In this document: positions 28,960 through 38,741 of the stretch, piece after piece | How the letters are laid out: every line of letters starts with the position of its first letter | Position numbering within the stretch: position 1 is the first letter of the stretch | Assembly (NCBI RefSeq): GCF_900113255.1 | Contig: NZ_FOOR01000008.1 | Span: 1 to 64,000 of the forward strand | From: Novosphingobium sp. CF614 | GTDB lineage: Bacteria; Pseudomonadota; Alphaproteobacteria; Sphingomonadales; Sphingomonadaceae | DNA: 64,000 nt | Direction: 5' to 3' | Notes under the pieces: model-generated | Told to the model about the DNA's origin: nothing | What the model saw: only the letters and a program-made list of their open reading frames with translations | Databases searched by the model: none | Position numbers and translations under genes: made by a program

Positions 28960-29238
28960 TCACTCTTCGCCGAAACCGTCCCTGACCAGGGTCGCCAGCA
29001 TCGCCAGCGCGGCTTCGGCGCCGTCGCCCGAGCAGCTGATCTCGATGGTATCGCCCTTGGCGGCGCCCAGCATCATCAGGCCCAGGATCGAGCCGCCCGA
29101 GGCGGAGGTGCCGTCCCTGGTCACGGTGACCGAGACGGTCGGCGGCAGTTCGGCGACGTGGTTGACGAACTTGGCGCTGGCGCGTGCGTGAAGCCCGCGC
29201 TTGTTCACGATCTGCATCGAATCGCGGCAATCGATCAT
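28960..29238 (-). CDS. ptsH: phosphocarrier protein HPr
   Basis: HPr relays phosphate in the PTS. The 92-residue protein has the phosphorylated His in NKRGLHARASAKF (about residue 16) and the regulatory serine motif SGGSILGLMML (Ser about 47), the target of HPr kinase encoded nearby. It overlaps the EIIA gene by 4 nt. With no sugar EIIB/EIIC nearby, this is the regulatory PTS typical of alphaproteobacteria. Confidence 0.95.
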   Translation of the reverse strand: MIDCRDSMQIVNKRGLHARASAKFVNHVAELPPTVSVTVTRDGTSASGGSILGLMMLGAAKGDTIEISCSGDGAEAALAMLATLVRDGFGEE

Positions 29239-29639
29239 GCATCCTGTCCCAGGTATTCGCTTGCTATCGTTATGTAATTGCGCCCCGCGTCGCGCGCGGC
29301 GGCCACCGCTTCGCGCACCGGCATGCATTCGCGCGCCTTGGCCAGGCGGATCAGCATGGGCAGGTTGATCCCGGCGATGACTTCCACCTTGCCCGCCTGC
29401 ATCAACGAAATTGCGAGATTGGACGGGGTGCCGCCGAACAGGTCGGTCAGGATGATGACGCCGGCGCCGCTGTCCACCGTGGCGATGGCCTCGGCGATTT
29501 CGCCGCGGCGGCGCTCCATGTCGTCGTTCGGGCCGATGCAGACGGTGGCGACGTCCGCCTGATCGCCGACGACGTGTTCCATCGCGTGGACGAATTCCTC
29601 GGCAAGATTGCCGTGGGTAACCAGGATCATGCCGATCAT
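29235..29639 (-). CDS. PTS EIIA component, mannose-family
   Basis: The 134-residue protein is an EIIA-Man domain with the phosphorylated His in LVTHGNLAEEF (about residue 9) and LTDLFGGTPSNLA. In alphaproteobacteria this orphan EIIA accepts phosphate from HPr and acts in regulation, often linked to ChvGI or metabolic control. It overlaps ptsH downstream and lies 48 bp from rapZ. Confidence 0.93.
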   Translation of the reverse strand: MIGMILVTHGNLAEEFVHAMEHVVGDQADVATVCIGPNDDMERRRGEIAEAIATVDSGAGVIILTDLFGGTPSNLAISLMQAGKVEVIAGINLPMLIRLAKARECMPVREAVAAARDAGRNYITIASEYLGQDA

Positions 29640-29687
29640 GCTGGGAAAGCGCTCCGAATTTCCTGCGACAGCACCCGGGGTTTGTAT

Positions 29688-30632
29688 TCATCGTTCACGC
29701 CGCAGACCTCCTTCCAGAAGATCGGCTGCTCGCGAGCCCAGGTTGCGGTGCAACAATGTGGGCGAAAATCCGCACTCGCGCAAGGCTGCAGCGATCTGTT
29801 CGGCCGTGAAAACCGAGCGGTGCCTGCCTCCGGTACAGCCGAACGCGATGTGGACATAGGCCTTGCCCTGCGCGCGATAACGCGGAAGCAGCAGCAGCAG
29901 CAGATCGCGAATGCGCGCGAACGCCTCCTCGAACGCCGGATCCTTGCGGATATAGTCGCCCACCGCCGGATCCTGTCCGGTCTGCGGGCGCAGTTCGGGA
30001 TCCCAGTGCGGATTGTCGAGGAAGCGCATGTCGAAGACCAGATCGGCGACCGGCGGCATCCCGCGCGAGAAGCCGAAGCTGGAGACGGTGATCGTCATGT
30101 CCTCGCCCGCGCTGGAGGCGAAATTTTCGCGAATCATCCGTTGCAGGTCGTTCGAGGTGAATTCGGTGGTGTCGATCAGCAGGTTGGCCCAGCGCCGCAG
30201 CGGCGCCAGCAGTTCGCGTTCGGCGCGAATACCGGTCGAGACCGGCGCATCCGAGGCGAGCGGGTGGCGGCGCCTGGTCTCGTTGTAGCGGCGCTCCAGT
30301 TCCTTGCTCGAACAGTCGAGGAACAGGGTATTGAGTTCGATGTCGTCGCGATCGTCCAGCGCCTTGACCTGGCCGATGATGCGCGCCGGATCGAAGCCGC
30401 GCGTGCGCGAATCGAACCCGATCGCCAGCGGGGTGCGGGCCTCCCTGCCACTTTCGGGGGCGCTTTCGATAAGGCCGTCGAGCAGGCGGATCGGGAAGTT
30501 GTCGACGATTTCCCAGCCCAGGTCCTCCAGCACGCGCAGCGCCGTCGTCTTGCCGGCGCCGAGCATGCCGGTGACCAGCAATACGCGTTGCTTCCCAGGC
30601 GATCCGCCCTTGTTCCCTGACTCATCCCGCAT
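29688..30632 (-). CDS. rapZ: RNase adapter / P-loop protein RapZ
   Basis: The 314-residue protein has a Walker A motif GMLGAGKTT near residue 22, VDNFP, and the C-terminal RapZ domain (SSFGFSRGMP, DMRFLDNPHW, IAFGCTGGRHRSV). In E. coli RapZ guides RNase E to GlmZ sRNA and senses amino-sugar metabolism. In alphaproteobacteria it sits in this PTS cluster and its target is less clear. Confidence 0.94.
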   Translation of the reverse strand: MRDESGNKGGSPGKQRVLLVTGMLGAGKTTALRVLEDLGWEIVDNFPIRLLDGLIESAPESGREARTPLAIGFDSRTRGFDPARIIGQVKALDDRDDIELNTLFLDCSSKELERRYNETRRRHPLASDAPVSTGIRAERELLAPLRRWANLLIDTTEFTSNDLQRMIRENFASSAGEDMTITVSSFGFSRGMPPVADLVFDMRFLDNPHWDPELRPQTGQDPAVGDYIRKDPAFEEAFARIRDLLLLLLPRYRAQGKAYVHIAFGCTGGRHRSVFTAEQIAAALRECGFSPTLLHRNLGSRAADLLEGGLRRER

Positions 30633-30706
30633 CGCCGGCCTGTTTGCGCCCGCGCGCTTCGAAAGAAAAGAGGGGGGAATGGAAACCGGGGGTTTCAGGA
30701 ACGCCT

Positions 30707-30734
30707 TGTCACTAAGGCAGTGTCACTAAGGCAG
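30707..30734. repeat. 14-bp perfect tandem duplication at the hprK stop
   Basis: TGTCACTAAGGCAG occurs twice without a gap (30707-30720 and 30721-30734). Read on the hprK strand, the first copy contains the TAG stop codon (30728-30726) and the second follows immediately. Confidence 0.85.
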
Positions 30735-31157
30735 GCCGTAATGCCGCAAGGCCAGTTCCGCCTTGATCGCCGGCGGATGATCCTGCGGCCGGATACGCAC
30801 CAGCGGCAGGGCGATGCCGGCGATTTCCACGGTCTCGGCCTGGTCGATATAGCGCGGCGCGTCGGCGTCGAGCGCGATCACCAGCGCGGCGGACACCTGA
30901 TCGCGGCAGGGAAACGGCAGCAGGCCAAGGTTGCGCACTTCCAGCAGGCCGCGGATCCGCGGATGGGGGCGGGCGATCAGATGCCCGTCCCGCGGCGTCA
31001 CGATCACGCCGTCATCCCCCACCAGTTCGGCGCCCCGATCGATCAGGGCCAGTGCCAGGCTGGACTTGCCCGCGCCCGGCGGCCCCTCGATCAGCACCCC
31101 GCGCGAACCGATCGCCACGCAGGTCGCCTGCCGGACGAGGGGGGGCGTCGCGGTCAT
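30726..31157 (-). CDS. hprK: short HPr kinase/phosphorylase
   Basis: HprK phosphorylates the regulatory serine of HPr. The 143-residue protein is the short alphaproteobacterial form lacking the N-terminal domain. It has the Walker A motif EGPPGAGKSS (about 24-33), LVGDDGVIV and ARPHPRIRGLLEVRNLG. Its start overlaps the chvG stop by ATGA, so it is co-translated with the two-component system. Confidence 0.93.
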   Translation of the reverse strand: MTATPPLVRQATCVAIGSRGVLIEGPPGAGKSSLALALIDRGAELVGDDGVIVTPRDGHLIARPHPRIRGLLEVRNLGLLPFPCRDQVSAALVIALDADAPRYIDQAETVEIAGIALPLVRIRPQDHPPAIKAELALRHYGLP

Positions 31158-32767
31158 CGGTCGGATTGCCAGGCCGGCAGCGAGACCATGAGCCGGGCGC
31201 CGGGCGCCCGGTCGGTACGGTCGGTCGCGACCAGCTTGCCGAAGTGCGCCTCGACGATGGTGCGCGTGATCGCAAGGCCGAGCCCGGAATGTTTGCCGAA
31301 CTCCTCGCGCGAAGGGCGCAGCGAGTGGAAGCGCTCGAATATGCGCTCGCGCGCCGCTTCGGGAATGCCCGGTCCATGATCGGAGACGGCGATCTTCACG
31401 CGCTCGTCGGCGCGCGACAGCGTGATCTCGATCGGACTGCCGCCGGGCGAGAACGAGACGGCATTGTCGAGCAGGTTGTGCAGCACCCGTTCCAGGCGGG
31501 CCGCGTCGCCGGGCACCACGAGGTCGCCGCCGTCGTCCTTGCCGCCATCCGGGTTTTCGCGCACGATCACGACCGGGCAGCCGCCGTTGACTCCGCGCTG
31601 GTCGCGCTCGGCGACAAGCGCGTGGACGAGGCGCGCCATGTCGACCGGCTCGAACGTGGTGCGGCTGAGCTGCGCGTCGATGCGGCTGGCGTCGGCGATC
31701 TCGGTGACCAGGAAGTCGATCCGGCGCACGTCGTCCTTGGCGATGCCGATCAGCTGGCGGCGCAAGTCCGGCTCGTCGACGCGATCGAGGCTTTCCAGCG
31801 CGCTGCGCAGGGACGTGAGCGGGTTCTTGAGTTCGTGGGCGACATCGGCGGCGAAGCTTTCCACCGCGTCGATGCGCTGGCGCAAGGCGCCGCTCATGTC
31901 GGAAATGGCGCGGGCCAGCAGGCCGATCTCGTCGCGCCGGTCCGGCAGGCGGGGCACGATCACGCTGCGATCGCGCCCCAGGCGCACCCGCACCGCCGCG
32001 CGCACCAGCTTGCGCAGCGGCTCGACGATGGTGCGCGCCAGGAACAGCGAGAGCAGGATCGAGACGCCCAGCGCGCCGCCGATGACGATCGCCAGGGTCT
32101 GGCGCGCCATCCGCACGTTCTCGGTGATGTCGCGGGCATTGCGCGTCACCAGCAGCGCCGCGCCCTCGCTGCCGACCGGCGTGGCGGCGATGATGATGGG
32201 AGTCCGGTCGGGCGCGGCCTGGTGGCTGATCCAGGTTCGCCTTTCGGCAATCGCCGATGCCAGTTCCGGCCAGGCCTTGGCGGTGGCGTCGGGCGGATCG
32301 CGATAGGCGGGAATTTCCGGCGCGCCGAGCACCAGGTCCATGCCGCGATCGAGTATCCGGGCGGCGTCCTGATACCAGGGCTCCGTCGCGGGATCCACCA
32401 GCGTGTAGGAGGGCGGCCCCAGTTCGAAGCTGTCGGCGACGAGCCGGCCGCGCGGATCGAACAGCCGCAGCCGCAGGTCCTGCTTCGATCCGATGCGGGC
32501 GATCAATTCGCGCCGCCGCTGTCCGCTCTCGCCGGACAGCGCGTCCGCGGTGATCTCGGCCTCCGACTTGGCGAGGCGGTAGCGTTCCGCCAGCAGTTCG
32601 CGGCGGTAGCTGTCGATATAGAACAGGCTTCCCGCTATCAGCGCGAGCGCGATGATGTTGACCGCGAGGATGCGCGCCGTCAGCGAAACCCGCCAGGGCA
32701 GCCCCAGCCTTGTCGTCAGGCGCAGGCCGCGGTCGTCGCGAACGGCGGGCCTTGTGCTTTCAGCCAT
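31154..32767 (-). CDS. chvG: ChvG-type sensor histidine kinase
   Basis: The 537-residue kinase has a membrane segment at about 28-50, a periplasmic sensor domain, a second membrane segment around 220-245, HAMP, then the H box [17 protein letters not shown] and the ATPase motifs [13 protein letters not shown] and SDHGPGIP. ChvG/ExoS sensors respond to acid and envelope conditions and control envelope and carbon genes. It overlaps chvI by 8 nt and hprK by 4 nt. Confidence 0.93.
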   Translation of the reverse strand: MAESTRPAVRDDRGLRLTTRLGLPWRVSLTARILAVNIIALALIAGSLFYIDSYRRELLAERYRLAKSEAEITADALSGESGQRRRELIARIGSKQDLRLRLFDPRGRLVADSFELGPPSYTLVDPATEPWYQDAARILDRGMDLVLGAPEIPAYRDPPDATAKAWPELASAIAERRTWISHQAAPDRTPIIIAATPVGSEGAALLVTRNARDITENVRMARQTLAIVIGGALGVSILLSLFLARTIVEPLRKLVRAAVRVRLGRDRSVIVPRLPDRRDEIGLLARAISDMSGALRQRIDAVESFAADVAHELKNPLTSLRSALESLDRVDEPDLRRQLIGIAKDDVRRIDFLVTEIADASRIDAQLSRTTFEPVDMARLVHALVAERDQRGVNGGCPVVIVRENPDGGKDDGGDLVVPGDAARLERVLHNLLDNAVSFSPGGSPIEITLSRADERVKIAVSDHGPGIPEAARERIFERFHSLRPSREEFGKHSGLGLAITRTIVEAHFGKLVATDRTDRAPGARLMVSLPAWQSDR

Positions 32768-33485
32768 CGGCGAAGGAATAGCCGGCGCCGTAAAGCGTAT
32801 CGATCGCGCCGAAATCGGGGTCTACCGCGCGGAACTTGCGGCGCAGGCGCTTGATGTGGCTGTCGATCGTGCGATCGTCGACATAGACGTCCTCGCTGTA
32901 GGCTGCGTCCATCAGCTGGTTGCGGCTCTTCACCACGCCGGGGCGCAGCGCCATGGCTTCCAGGATCAGGAACTCGGTCACCGTCAGCGAAACCGGCTCG
33001 CCGTTCCAGGTGACCTGGTGACGCGCCGGATCGAGCCGCAGGCGGCCGCGCACCACCGGTTCGGGCAGTTCGCTGGGCGCGTTGTCCCCGGGAGGAGTCC
33101 TGGCCAGTTCGCTGCGCCGCAGGATCGCCCGGATGCGCGCGACCAGCAGGCGCTGGCTGAACGGCTTGGTGATATAGTCGTCCGCCCCCATCGCCAGTCC
33201 CAGGGCTTCGTCGGGTTCCTCGTCCCTGGAAGTCAGGAAGATGACCGGCAGGCTGCACTGTTCGCGCAGGGCCTGCAGCAGGTGAAGGCCGTCCATGCGG
33301 GGCATCTTGATGTCGAAGATCGCCAGGTCCGGCGGGTTTTCGAGCAGCGCCTTGAGCGCCGTTTCGCCGTCGGCATAGACGCGCGTGGCGAACCCTTCGG
33401 CCTGGAGGCCGATGGAGACGGTGGCCAGGATGTTGCGATCATCGTCGACCAGTGCGATCGATTGCTGCCGCGCCGTGACGGGCAT
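32760..33485 (-). CDS. chvI: ChvI-type response regulator
   Basis: The 241-residue protein has a receiver domain with ALVDDD, the phosphorylated Asp in [12 protein letters not shown] (about residue 58) and a Lys in the [11 protein letters not shown] region, followed by an OmpR-type winged helix ending [14 protein letters not shown] chose the ATG at 33485 because GGAGGGG lies just upstream and the protein then begins close to the family start; a GTG at 33542 is also open. It is divergent from pckA, a conserved arrangement in this class. Confidence 0.93.
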   Translation of the reverse strand: MPVTARQQSIALVDDDRNILATVSIGLQAEGFATRVYADGETALKALLENPPDLAIFDIKMPRMDGLHLLQALREQCSLPVIFLTSRDEEPDEALGLAMGADDYITKPFSQRLLVARIRAILRRSELARTPPGDNAPSELPEPVVRGRLRLDPARHQVTWNGEPVSLTVTEFLILEAMALRPGVVKSRNQLMDAAYSEDVYVDDRTIDSHIKRLRRKFRAVDPDFGAIDTLYGAGYSFADG

Positions 33486-33761
33486 CGCGGCCCCTCCGGG
33501 GGAGGTGCTGGGCATCGGGGCATCGGCCATGGGCGCGCGCACATTCTCTTCGCAACTGGAAAGGTTGGTGCCTAGCGCTTGCCGCCCGGCCTGACAATCA
33601 CTCGGAAATCGAGATCAAATCTTTCACGTTCGATCGCAGGACTGTTCCAATTGGTCGTAATTTGACGGAAAAGGGTGTGTCGACTATGCGCGACCCGATT
33701 CTTGCAAGAATTGCACATTCGGCCTCCGGGGGGTTCCCGGCGGCGCGCTCTATTGGAGGAG

Positions 33762-35369
33762 ATGACATTGACCGCTTCCCTTAGCTATTCCCTCGAAGGC
33801 CAGGGCATAGAAACGAAGGCGCAGATCTTCGCCAACCTCGGCACCGCACCGCTGGTCGAGCATGCTGTCAGGAACGGGGAGGGGATGCTTTCGGCGGACG
33901 GTCCTTTCGTCGTGGCCACCGGTAAACACACCGGACGCTCCGCCAAGGACAAGTTCATCGTCCGGGACGCCGAGACCGAAGGCACGGTGTGGTGGGGCAA
34001 GACCAACGTGCCGATGACGCCGGAGCACTTCGCCGCGCTGAAGGAGGATTTCCTCAAGGCCGTGGCGGAAAAGGACAAGCTCTATGTCGCCGACCTGTTC
34101 GGCGGTTCGCAGCCGGAACATCGCGTCAAAGTGCGCGTCATCAACGAGTTCGCGTGGCACAACCTGTTCATCCGCACCCTGCTGGTGCGCCCCACGGCCG
34201 ACGAGCTGGAGGGTTTCGCGCCGGAATACACCATCATCGACCTGCCCAGCTTCCGCGCCGACCCGGCGCGCCACGGCAGCCGCACCGAGACGATCATCGC
34301 CGTCAATTTCACCGAGAAGCTGATCCTGATCGGCGGCACCGCCTATGCCGGTGAAATGAAGAAGTCGGTGTTCGGCATCCTCAACTACCTGCTGCCGCCC
34401 AAGGGCGTGATGCCGATGCACTGTTCGGCCAATATCGGCCCCGATGGCGATACCGCGGTGTTCTTCGGCCTGTCGGGCACCGGCAAGACCACGCTTTCAG
34501 CCGACGCCAGCCGCACCCTGATCGGTGACGACGAGCATGGCTGGTCGGACACCGCCGTCTTCAACTTCGAGGGTGGGTGCTACGCCAAGATGATCCGCCT
34601 TTCGGCGGAAGCCGAGCCGGAGATCTTCGCCACCACCAAGCGCTTCGGCACGGTGCTGGAAAACGTCGTGATCGACGGTGAAACCCGGCAGATCGACCTG
34701 GACGACAACTCTCTGGCCGAGAACAGCCGCGGTTCTTATCCGATCGACTTCATTCCCAACTGCTCGGAAGAGAACCTCGGCCCGGTCCCGCAGAACATCA
34801 TTTTCCTGACCGCCGACGCCTATGGCGTGCTGCCGCCGATCGCGCGGCTCACCCCGGACCAGGCGATGTACCACTTCCTGTCCGGCTATACCGCGCGCGT
34901 CGCGGGCACGGAGATCGGCGTGACGGAGCCGGAAGCGACTTTCTCGACCTGCTTCGGCGCGCCGTTCATGCCGCGCCATCCCTCCGTCTACGGCAACCTG
35001 CTCAAGGAGCGTATCGCCAAGGGCGGCGTGAAGTGCTGGCTGGTCAACACCGGCTGGTCGGGCGGCAAGGCGACGATGGAAGGCATCAAGCGCATGCCGA
35101 TCAAGGCCACCCGCGCGCTGCTCAACGCCGCGCTCGACGGCAGCCTCAACAGCGCCGAATTCAAGGAAGACCCGAACTTCGGCTTCGAGGTTCCGATCGC
35201 TGTTCCCGGCGTCGACAGCAAGCTGCTCGATCCGCGCGGCGCCTGGGCCGATCCGGCCGAGTATGACAAGACCGCGCAGACGCTGGTCAAGGCCTTCATC
35301 GAGAATTTCGAGCAGTTCGAGGATCACGTCGACGACGGCGTCCGCGCCGCGGCGCCCGTCTCGGCCTGA
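33762..35369 (+). CDS. pckA: phosphoenolpyruvate carboxykinase (ATP)
   Basis: PckA converts oxaloacetate and ATP to phosphoenolpyruvate in gluconeogenesis. The 535-residue protein has the kinase-1a motif [22 protein letters not shown] and [15 protein letters not shown] ends only two bases before the ATG at 33762; a TTG at 33768 has better spacing and could be the true start. It is divergent from chvI, whose product often regulates it. Confidence 0.96.
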   Translation: MTLTASLSYSLEGQGIETKAQIFANLGTAPLVEHAVRNGEGMLSADGPFVVATGKHTGRSAKDKFIVRDAETEGTVWWGKTNVPMTPEHFAALKEDFLKAVAEKDKLYVADLFGGSQPEHRVKVRVINEFAWHNLFIRTLLVRPTADELEGFAPEYTIIDLPSFRADPARHGSRTETIIAVNFTEKLILIGGTAYAGEMKKSVFGILNYLLPPKGVMPMHCSANIGPDGDTAVFFGLSGTGKTTLSADASRTLIGDDEHGWSDTAVFNFEGGCYAKMIRLSAEAEPEIFATTKRFGTVLENVVIDGETRQIDLDDNSLAENSRGSYPIDFIPNCSEENLGPVPQNIIFLTADAYGVLPPIARLTPDQAMYHFLSGYTARVAGTEIGVTEPEATFSTCFGAPFMPRHPSVYGNLLKERIAKGGVKCWLVNTGWSGGKATMEGIKRMPIKATRALLNAALDGSLNSAEFKEDPNFGFEVPIAVPGVDSKLLDPRGAWADPAEYDKTAQTLVKAFIENFEQFEDHVDDGVRAAAPVSA

Positions 35370-35391
35370 GGCCGCGCCAATCGACGGAAAC

Positions 35392-35423
35392 GGGCTCCGG
35401 GACTTCGGTTCCGGGGCCTTTTT
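35392..35423 (+). terminator. intrinsic terminator of pckA
   Basis: GGCTCCGG (35393-35400) pairs with CCGGGGCC (35411-35418), with an inner GAC/GGTT extension, followed directly by TTTTT. It lies 23 bp after the pckA stop. Confidence 0.8.
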
Positions 35424-35501
35424 CGTGGGACGATACCATTCCATGCCGCCGCGCCTGTGACCGAGCCGGCTCTATCCTCGACCCGAGCTGGCAGCCGCGC
35501 G

Positions 35502-35745
35502 TTCATTTCACCCGGAGACGCGGAGAAGAATGAAGAGAGGATTCGCGCAAAGGCGCAAAGGCGCGAAGATGTCGTGTTCACGGCGAAGCCGCCTTCCCTT
35601 CAACCGGCGGCGATTGGCGCTGCATCGGCATGATGGAAGACGCCTGCGGCGCCAAACGACCTCTTCGAGCCTTTGCGCCTTTGCGCCTTTGCGCGAATCC
35701 TCTTCTTCTTCTTCATTCGAGTTTCCGCGTCTCCGCATGAATTCC
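35502..35745. repeat. large imperfect inverted repeat element
   Basis: Arms of about 70 nt pair across a centre of about 80 nt. Matching blocks, left arm versus complement of the right arm, are GGAGACGCGGA, GAATGAAGA and AGGATTCGCGCAAAGGCGCA; the arms also contain internal AAAGGCGC repeats. The element has no credible gene, fills most of the 467 bp between pckA and the next gene, and could be a MITE-like repeat or a long transcribed hairpin. Confidence 0.7.
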
Positions 35746-35836
35746 CTTCGCCGAGAAGGAGGCACGATGAGGAGACGGGCCTTTGCCTTGTCACGATTCC
35801 GGTGCATGTTCCCGCTTCCTCATAGGAGAACCGGTC

Positions 35837-36190
35837 ATGGGACTTTTCGACGGCATCCTCAGCCAGGTCAGCGGGCACGCGGACGTGGGCAATCTCGCAA
35901 GCCGGCTCGGCATCGATCCGGCGATGGCGGAAAAAGCGATCGCGGCGCTCGGGATGGCGCATCAGCAGCCGGGCGATACCGCGCAGCTCGCCGCGCAGAA
36001 GACCGGCCTGGACATGGGCACGATCCAGCAAGTGATCGCGGCGATCGGCGGGGAAGGCTCGCTGACGGAGTTCGCCAACCAGATCGCCGCCGATCCCGCG
36101 AAGATCTCCGCCTTCTTCGACAAGGACGGTGACGGCAACGCGATCGACGACCTCACCGACATGGCGAAGGGCCTGTTCGGGAAGAGCTGA
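35837..36190 (+). CDS. YidB/DUF937-like small protein
   Basis: The 117-residue protein is mostly helical and begins MGLFDGILSQVSG, like YidB/DUF937 proteins of unknown function. Near the end it has DKDGDGNAIDDLTD, reminiscent of an EF-hand or dockerin calcium loop but with one extra residue. The start at 35837 has AGGAGAA upstream. It has no signal peptide or membrane helix. Confidence 0.65.
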   Translation: MGLFDGILSQVSGHADVGNLASRLGIDPAMAEKAIAALGMAHQQPGDTAQLAAQKTGLDMGTIQQVIAAIGGEGSLTEFANQIAADPAKISAFFDKDGDGNAIDDLTDMAKGLFGKS

Positions 36191-36205
36191 TCCGCCCCGT
36201 ATCGC

Positions 36206-36313
36206 GTTGTCCCGGACTTGATCCGGGACCGCTGGCCCCGTTTACAACCGGCCTCGCGCAGGGCGGGGCTTCCCCGCGCCGAATGGTCGCGCCGAACGCC
36301 TGCCAGCGGTCCC
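36206..36313. repeat. REP-like inverted repeat pair
   Basis: GTCCCGG-acttgat-CCGGGAC near 36209-36229 forms a small hairpin. GGGACCGCTGG (36225-36235) is the exact complement of CCAGCGGTCCC (36303-36313). The whole unit between two convergent genes could form a cruciform and block read-through. Confidence 0.6.
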
Positions 36314-36332
36314 AGGGATGACCGGGCGTTCC

Positions 36333-38228
36333 TCAGGCCTTGCGCGCGCCCTCGATATAAGCGCTGATATTCTCCGCCAGCACGTCCAGCGGCACGTTGC
36401 CGCCGTCGACCACGGCCTGGTCGAAATCGCGCAGGTCATAGGCCGGGCCCAGGGCCTGCCGGGCGCGCGTGCGCTGGCGGTTGATCTGGTTGTGACCCAT
36501 CTTGTAGCCGCAGGCCTGCCCGGGCCATGAGCAGTAGCGGTCCACTTCGTTGGTCACTTCCTCGCGCTTGTTGCCGTTCTTCTCCATGAAGAAGCGCACC
36601 GCGTCGTCGCGGCTCCACCCACGCGCGTGAAGGCCGGTGTCGACCACCATGCGGCAGGCGCGAAAGGCGATCGACTGCAGGTATCCCAGCCGCCCCACCG
36701 GATCGTGGTCGTAGGCGCCCAGCTCGTCGGCGAGCTGCTCGCCGTAGAGCGCCCAGCCTTCGGAATAGGCGTTGAAAGCCAGGATCGAGCGGATCAGCGG
36801 CAGGCGGTTGGCATATTCGCCCTGCCAGACGTGGCCCGGGATCGATTCGTGGTGGACCAGCGTGGGCATGTCGTACTTGCGGTGCAGGTCGGTGGTCCGC
36901 AGGTTGATCCACATCTTGCCCGGGATCGATCCGTCCTTCGATCCGGCGCCGCCATAAGCGGTCGGCGCGCCGGGCTCCTCGGACAGCGGCAGGCGGCGGA
37001 CTTCGACATTGCCGGGCACCAGCGTGCGGAAGGCGCGCGGCATCTGCGCGCGGATCCAGTCGATGCGCTTGCGGATGAAGGCCAGGATCTCGGCGCGTCC
37101 GGGATCGTCGGCGGAGAACATGAAGCGCCGGTCCTTGCCCAGCACCGCCATGCGCTGGCCCACCGTGCCGCGCGTGTAGCCGAGGCTGCGCAGGATCGGG
37201 TCCATGCGGCCATGAAGCTCGGCAAGCTGTTCCAGGCCGAGCTGGTGGATCTCCTCGGCCGGCACCGGCGTGGTGGTGCTGGCGCGCAGGGCCCAGGCGT
37301 AGAACTCGGTGCCGTGCGGGCGCTCGCGCATGCCGGGCGCACCGGTCGCCAGGCCGCGCTGGCGGGTGAGCTCGGCCAGCTGCCGTTCGAGCGCGGGCAC
37401 GATCTTCCCGGAGACGACCTGCTTCGCCTGGCGTCCCCAGTCGCCGGGGATCGCGGCGGTGCGGCTGACCAGCGATTCCACCATGCCGCCGCCTTCGCCC
37501 TGGGCATCGGCAATCGAGCTGGTGATCTGCGCGATCGTGCGGTCCAGCAGGAAATCCGGCGCGATCAGGCCCTTGCCGGCGGCATCGCGCATCCGTTCCA
37601 GCTCGCCGTCAAGCTGCGCGTCCAACTGGCCCAGGCGCGCGAGATAGGCGTCGGCATCTTCGGCGCCGCGCACCGGGTGGTCGGCATCGAGGAACTTGGG
37701 CGTATCGAGATAGGCGCCCACGTTCTGGATCACCACGTAAGGCGTGTTGCGCCAACCGCCCACGGCAACGTCGCCATAAGGCTGCGCGAAGCCGTCCAGC
37801 GCCGTCGTGTAAGCGCTCTTGACGACGGCGAAGCTGGTGCGGGTGGCATGATCGAAGCCGGAAGTGTCAAGCGCCGTGATCCGCGCCAGGTCTTCGCGCA
37901 GCGTCGCGGCAAGCGCGTCGCGGCCGGCCCGCGAGCGGTCCTCCAGCCGATAGCGCAGCCCGGCGTGCTCGCCGGTGTCGACGCCAAGGCCGGTCGCGCC
38001 CTCGGGCGAATGTTCCAGAAGGCGCCAGGCGATTCGATCGAGCGCGGCGGCGCCGTCGGCAGCGACGGACGGCGTTGCCGCGTGGACAGGCGCGGCCCAG
38101 GCCGAGGACCCGGCGAGGGACCGCGACAGGGCGAAGCCCGCGGCTCCCGCGGCCAGGGCATGGATGGCATGGCGCCGGGAAAGGGGGCGGCGCGGGTCGA
38201 AATGGGAGTCCTGGGGCGTGTCCTGCAT
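36333..38228 (-). CDS. exported DUF885-family metallopeptidase-like protein
   Basis: The 631-residue protein has a Tat-type signal (RRPLSRRHAIHALAAG, about 13-28, then a hydrophobic stretch and AWAAP). The DUF885 fold is indicated by HHESIPGH (zinc-binding His with Glu), AYSEGWALYGEQLA and the late GQACGYKMGHNQI. Members are predicted periplasmic carboxypeptidases or dipeptidases; the substrate is unknown. The start at 38228 was chosen for the signal. Confidence 0.85.
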   Translation of the reverse strand: MQDTPQDSHFDPRRPLSRRHAIHALAAGAAGFALSRSLAGSSAWAAPVHAATPSVAADGAAALDRIAWRLLEHSPEGATGLGVDTGEHAGLRYRLEDRSRAGRDALAATLREDLARITALDTSGFDHATRTSFAVVKSAYTTALDGFAQPYGDVAVGGWRNTPYVVIQNVGAYLDTPKFLDADHPVRGAEDADAYLARLGQLDAQLDGELERMRDAAGKGLIAPDFLLDRTIAQITSSIADAQGEGGGMVESLVSRTAAIPGDWGRQAKQVVSGKIVPALERQLAELTRQRGLATGAPGMRERPHGTEFYAWALRASTTTPVPAEEIHQLGLEQLAELHGRMDPILRSLGYTRGTVGQRMAVLGKDRRFMFSADDPGRAEILAFIRKRIDWIRAQMPRAFRTLVPGNVEVRRLPLSEEPGAPTAYGGAGSKDGSIPGKMWINLRTTDLHRKYDMPTLVHHESIPGHVWQGEYANRLPLIRSILAFNAYSEGWALYGEQLADELGAYDHDPVGRLGYLQSIAFRACRMVVDTGLHARGWSRDDAVRFFMEKNGNKREEVTNEVDRYCSWPGQACGYKMGHNQINRQRTRARQALGPAYDLRDFDQAVVDGGNVPLDVLAENISAYIEGARKA

Positions 38229-38347
38229 GTTCCGACGATGGCCGGGCGCGCCGATCAAGTCAAACCGGCTCGCGAAGCCGATATCCGAAGCCGGTATTCG
38301 CGGAAAACCGGTTCCCACTTTCCCCCGCGATGCTCTAGGAGCCGGGC

Positions 38348-38563
38348 ATGGACATCGTGCTTTCACTGCTCGTGCTGACCTCGATCGCCCTCGCCCTGGG
38401 CTCCATCGCGCTTTTCCGGCGCGGCGGCCCCTACCGCAGGCAGGCGGTGCTGATGCTGGTGCTGGCGGCGGTCATGGCGATCAACCTGGTGATCTGGACC
38501 CTGCCGACGCCCGAGGGGAAGTCGCTTTCGAGCGAGGCGCAAAAGCAGCGGGCGCCGCGATAG
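38348..38563 (+). CDS. small membrane protein, two helices
   Basis: The 71-residue protein has two hydrophobic segments (about 3-22 and 34-51) separated by a basic loop RRGGPYRRQ and a polar Lys/Gln tail. It is divergent from the DUF885 gene. I do not recognise a family. Codon use is like that of the neighbours. Confidence 0.55.
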   Translation: MDIVLSLLVLTSIALALGSIALFRRGGPYRRQAVLMLVLAAVMAINLVIWTLPTPEGKSLSSEAQKQRAPR

Positions 38564-38621
38564 GTGGGGACTTGCAAACCGGATCGAGGCTTGGACCGAG
38601 GGTTCGCGCCGGGCCAATGAA

Positions 38622-38650
38622 AACCCCGCCTCCGTGTCGGAAGCGGGGTT
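38622..38650 (-). terminator. intrinsic terminator downstream of sodB
   Basis: AACCCCGC (38622-38629) pairs with GCGGGGTT (38643-38650). Read on the minus strand the hairpin is followed by TTTTC. It lies about 90 bp downstream of the sodB stop. Confidence 0.7.
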
Positions 38651-38741
38651 GCTTCATGCCGGGGCATCCGCCCCGCGAAGGCTCAAGAGCCGTGCGGGCC
38701 CTGCTTGGGGTTCGGCAGGCAAGCTTGCCGGACCCCTGGCA

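Noticed and set aside
35530-36132. 200-codon plus-strand frame across the inverted repeat at 35.5 kb
   Set aside because: It translates repeat arms and an out-of-frame version of the YidB-like gene, so it is not a protein gene.
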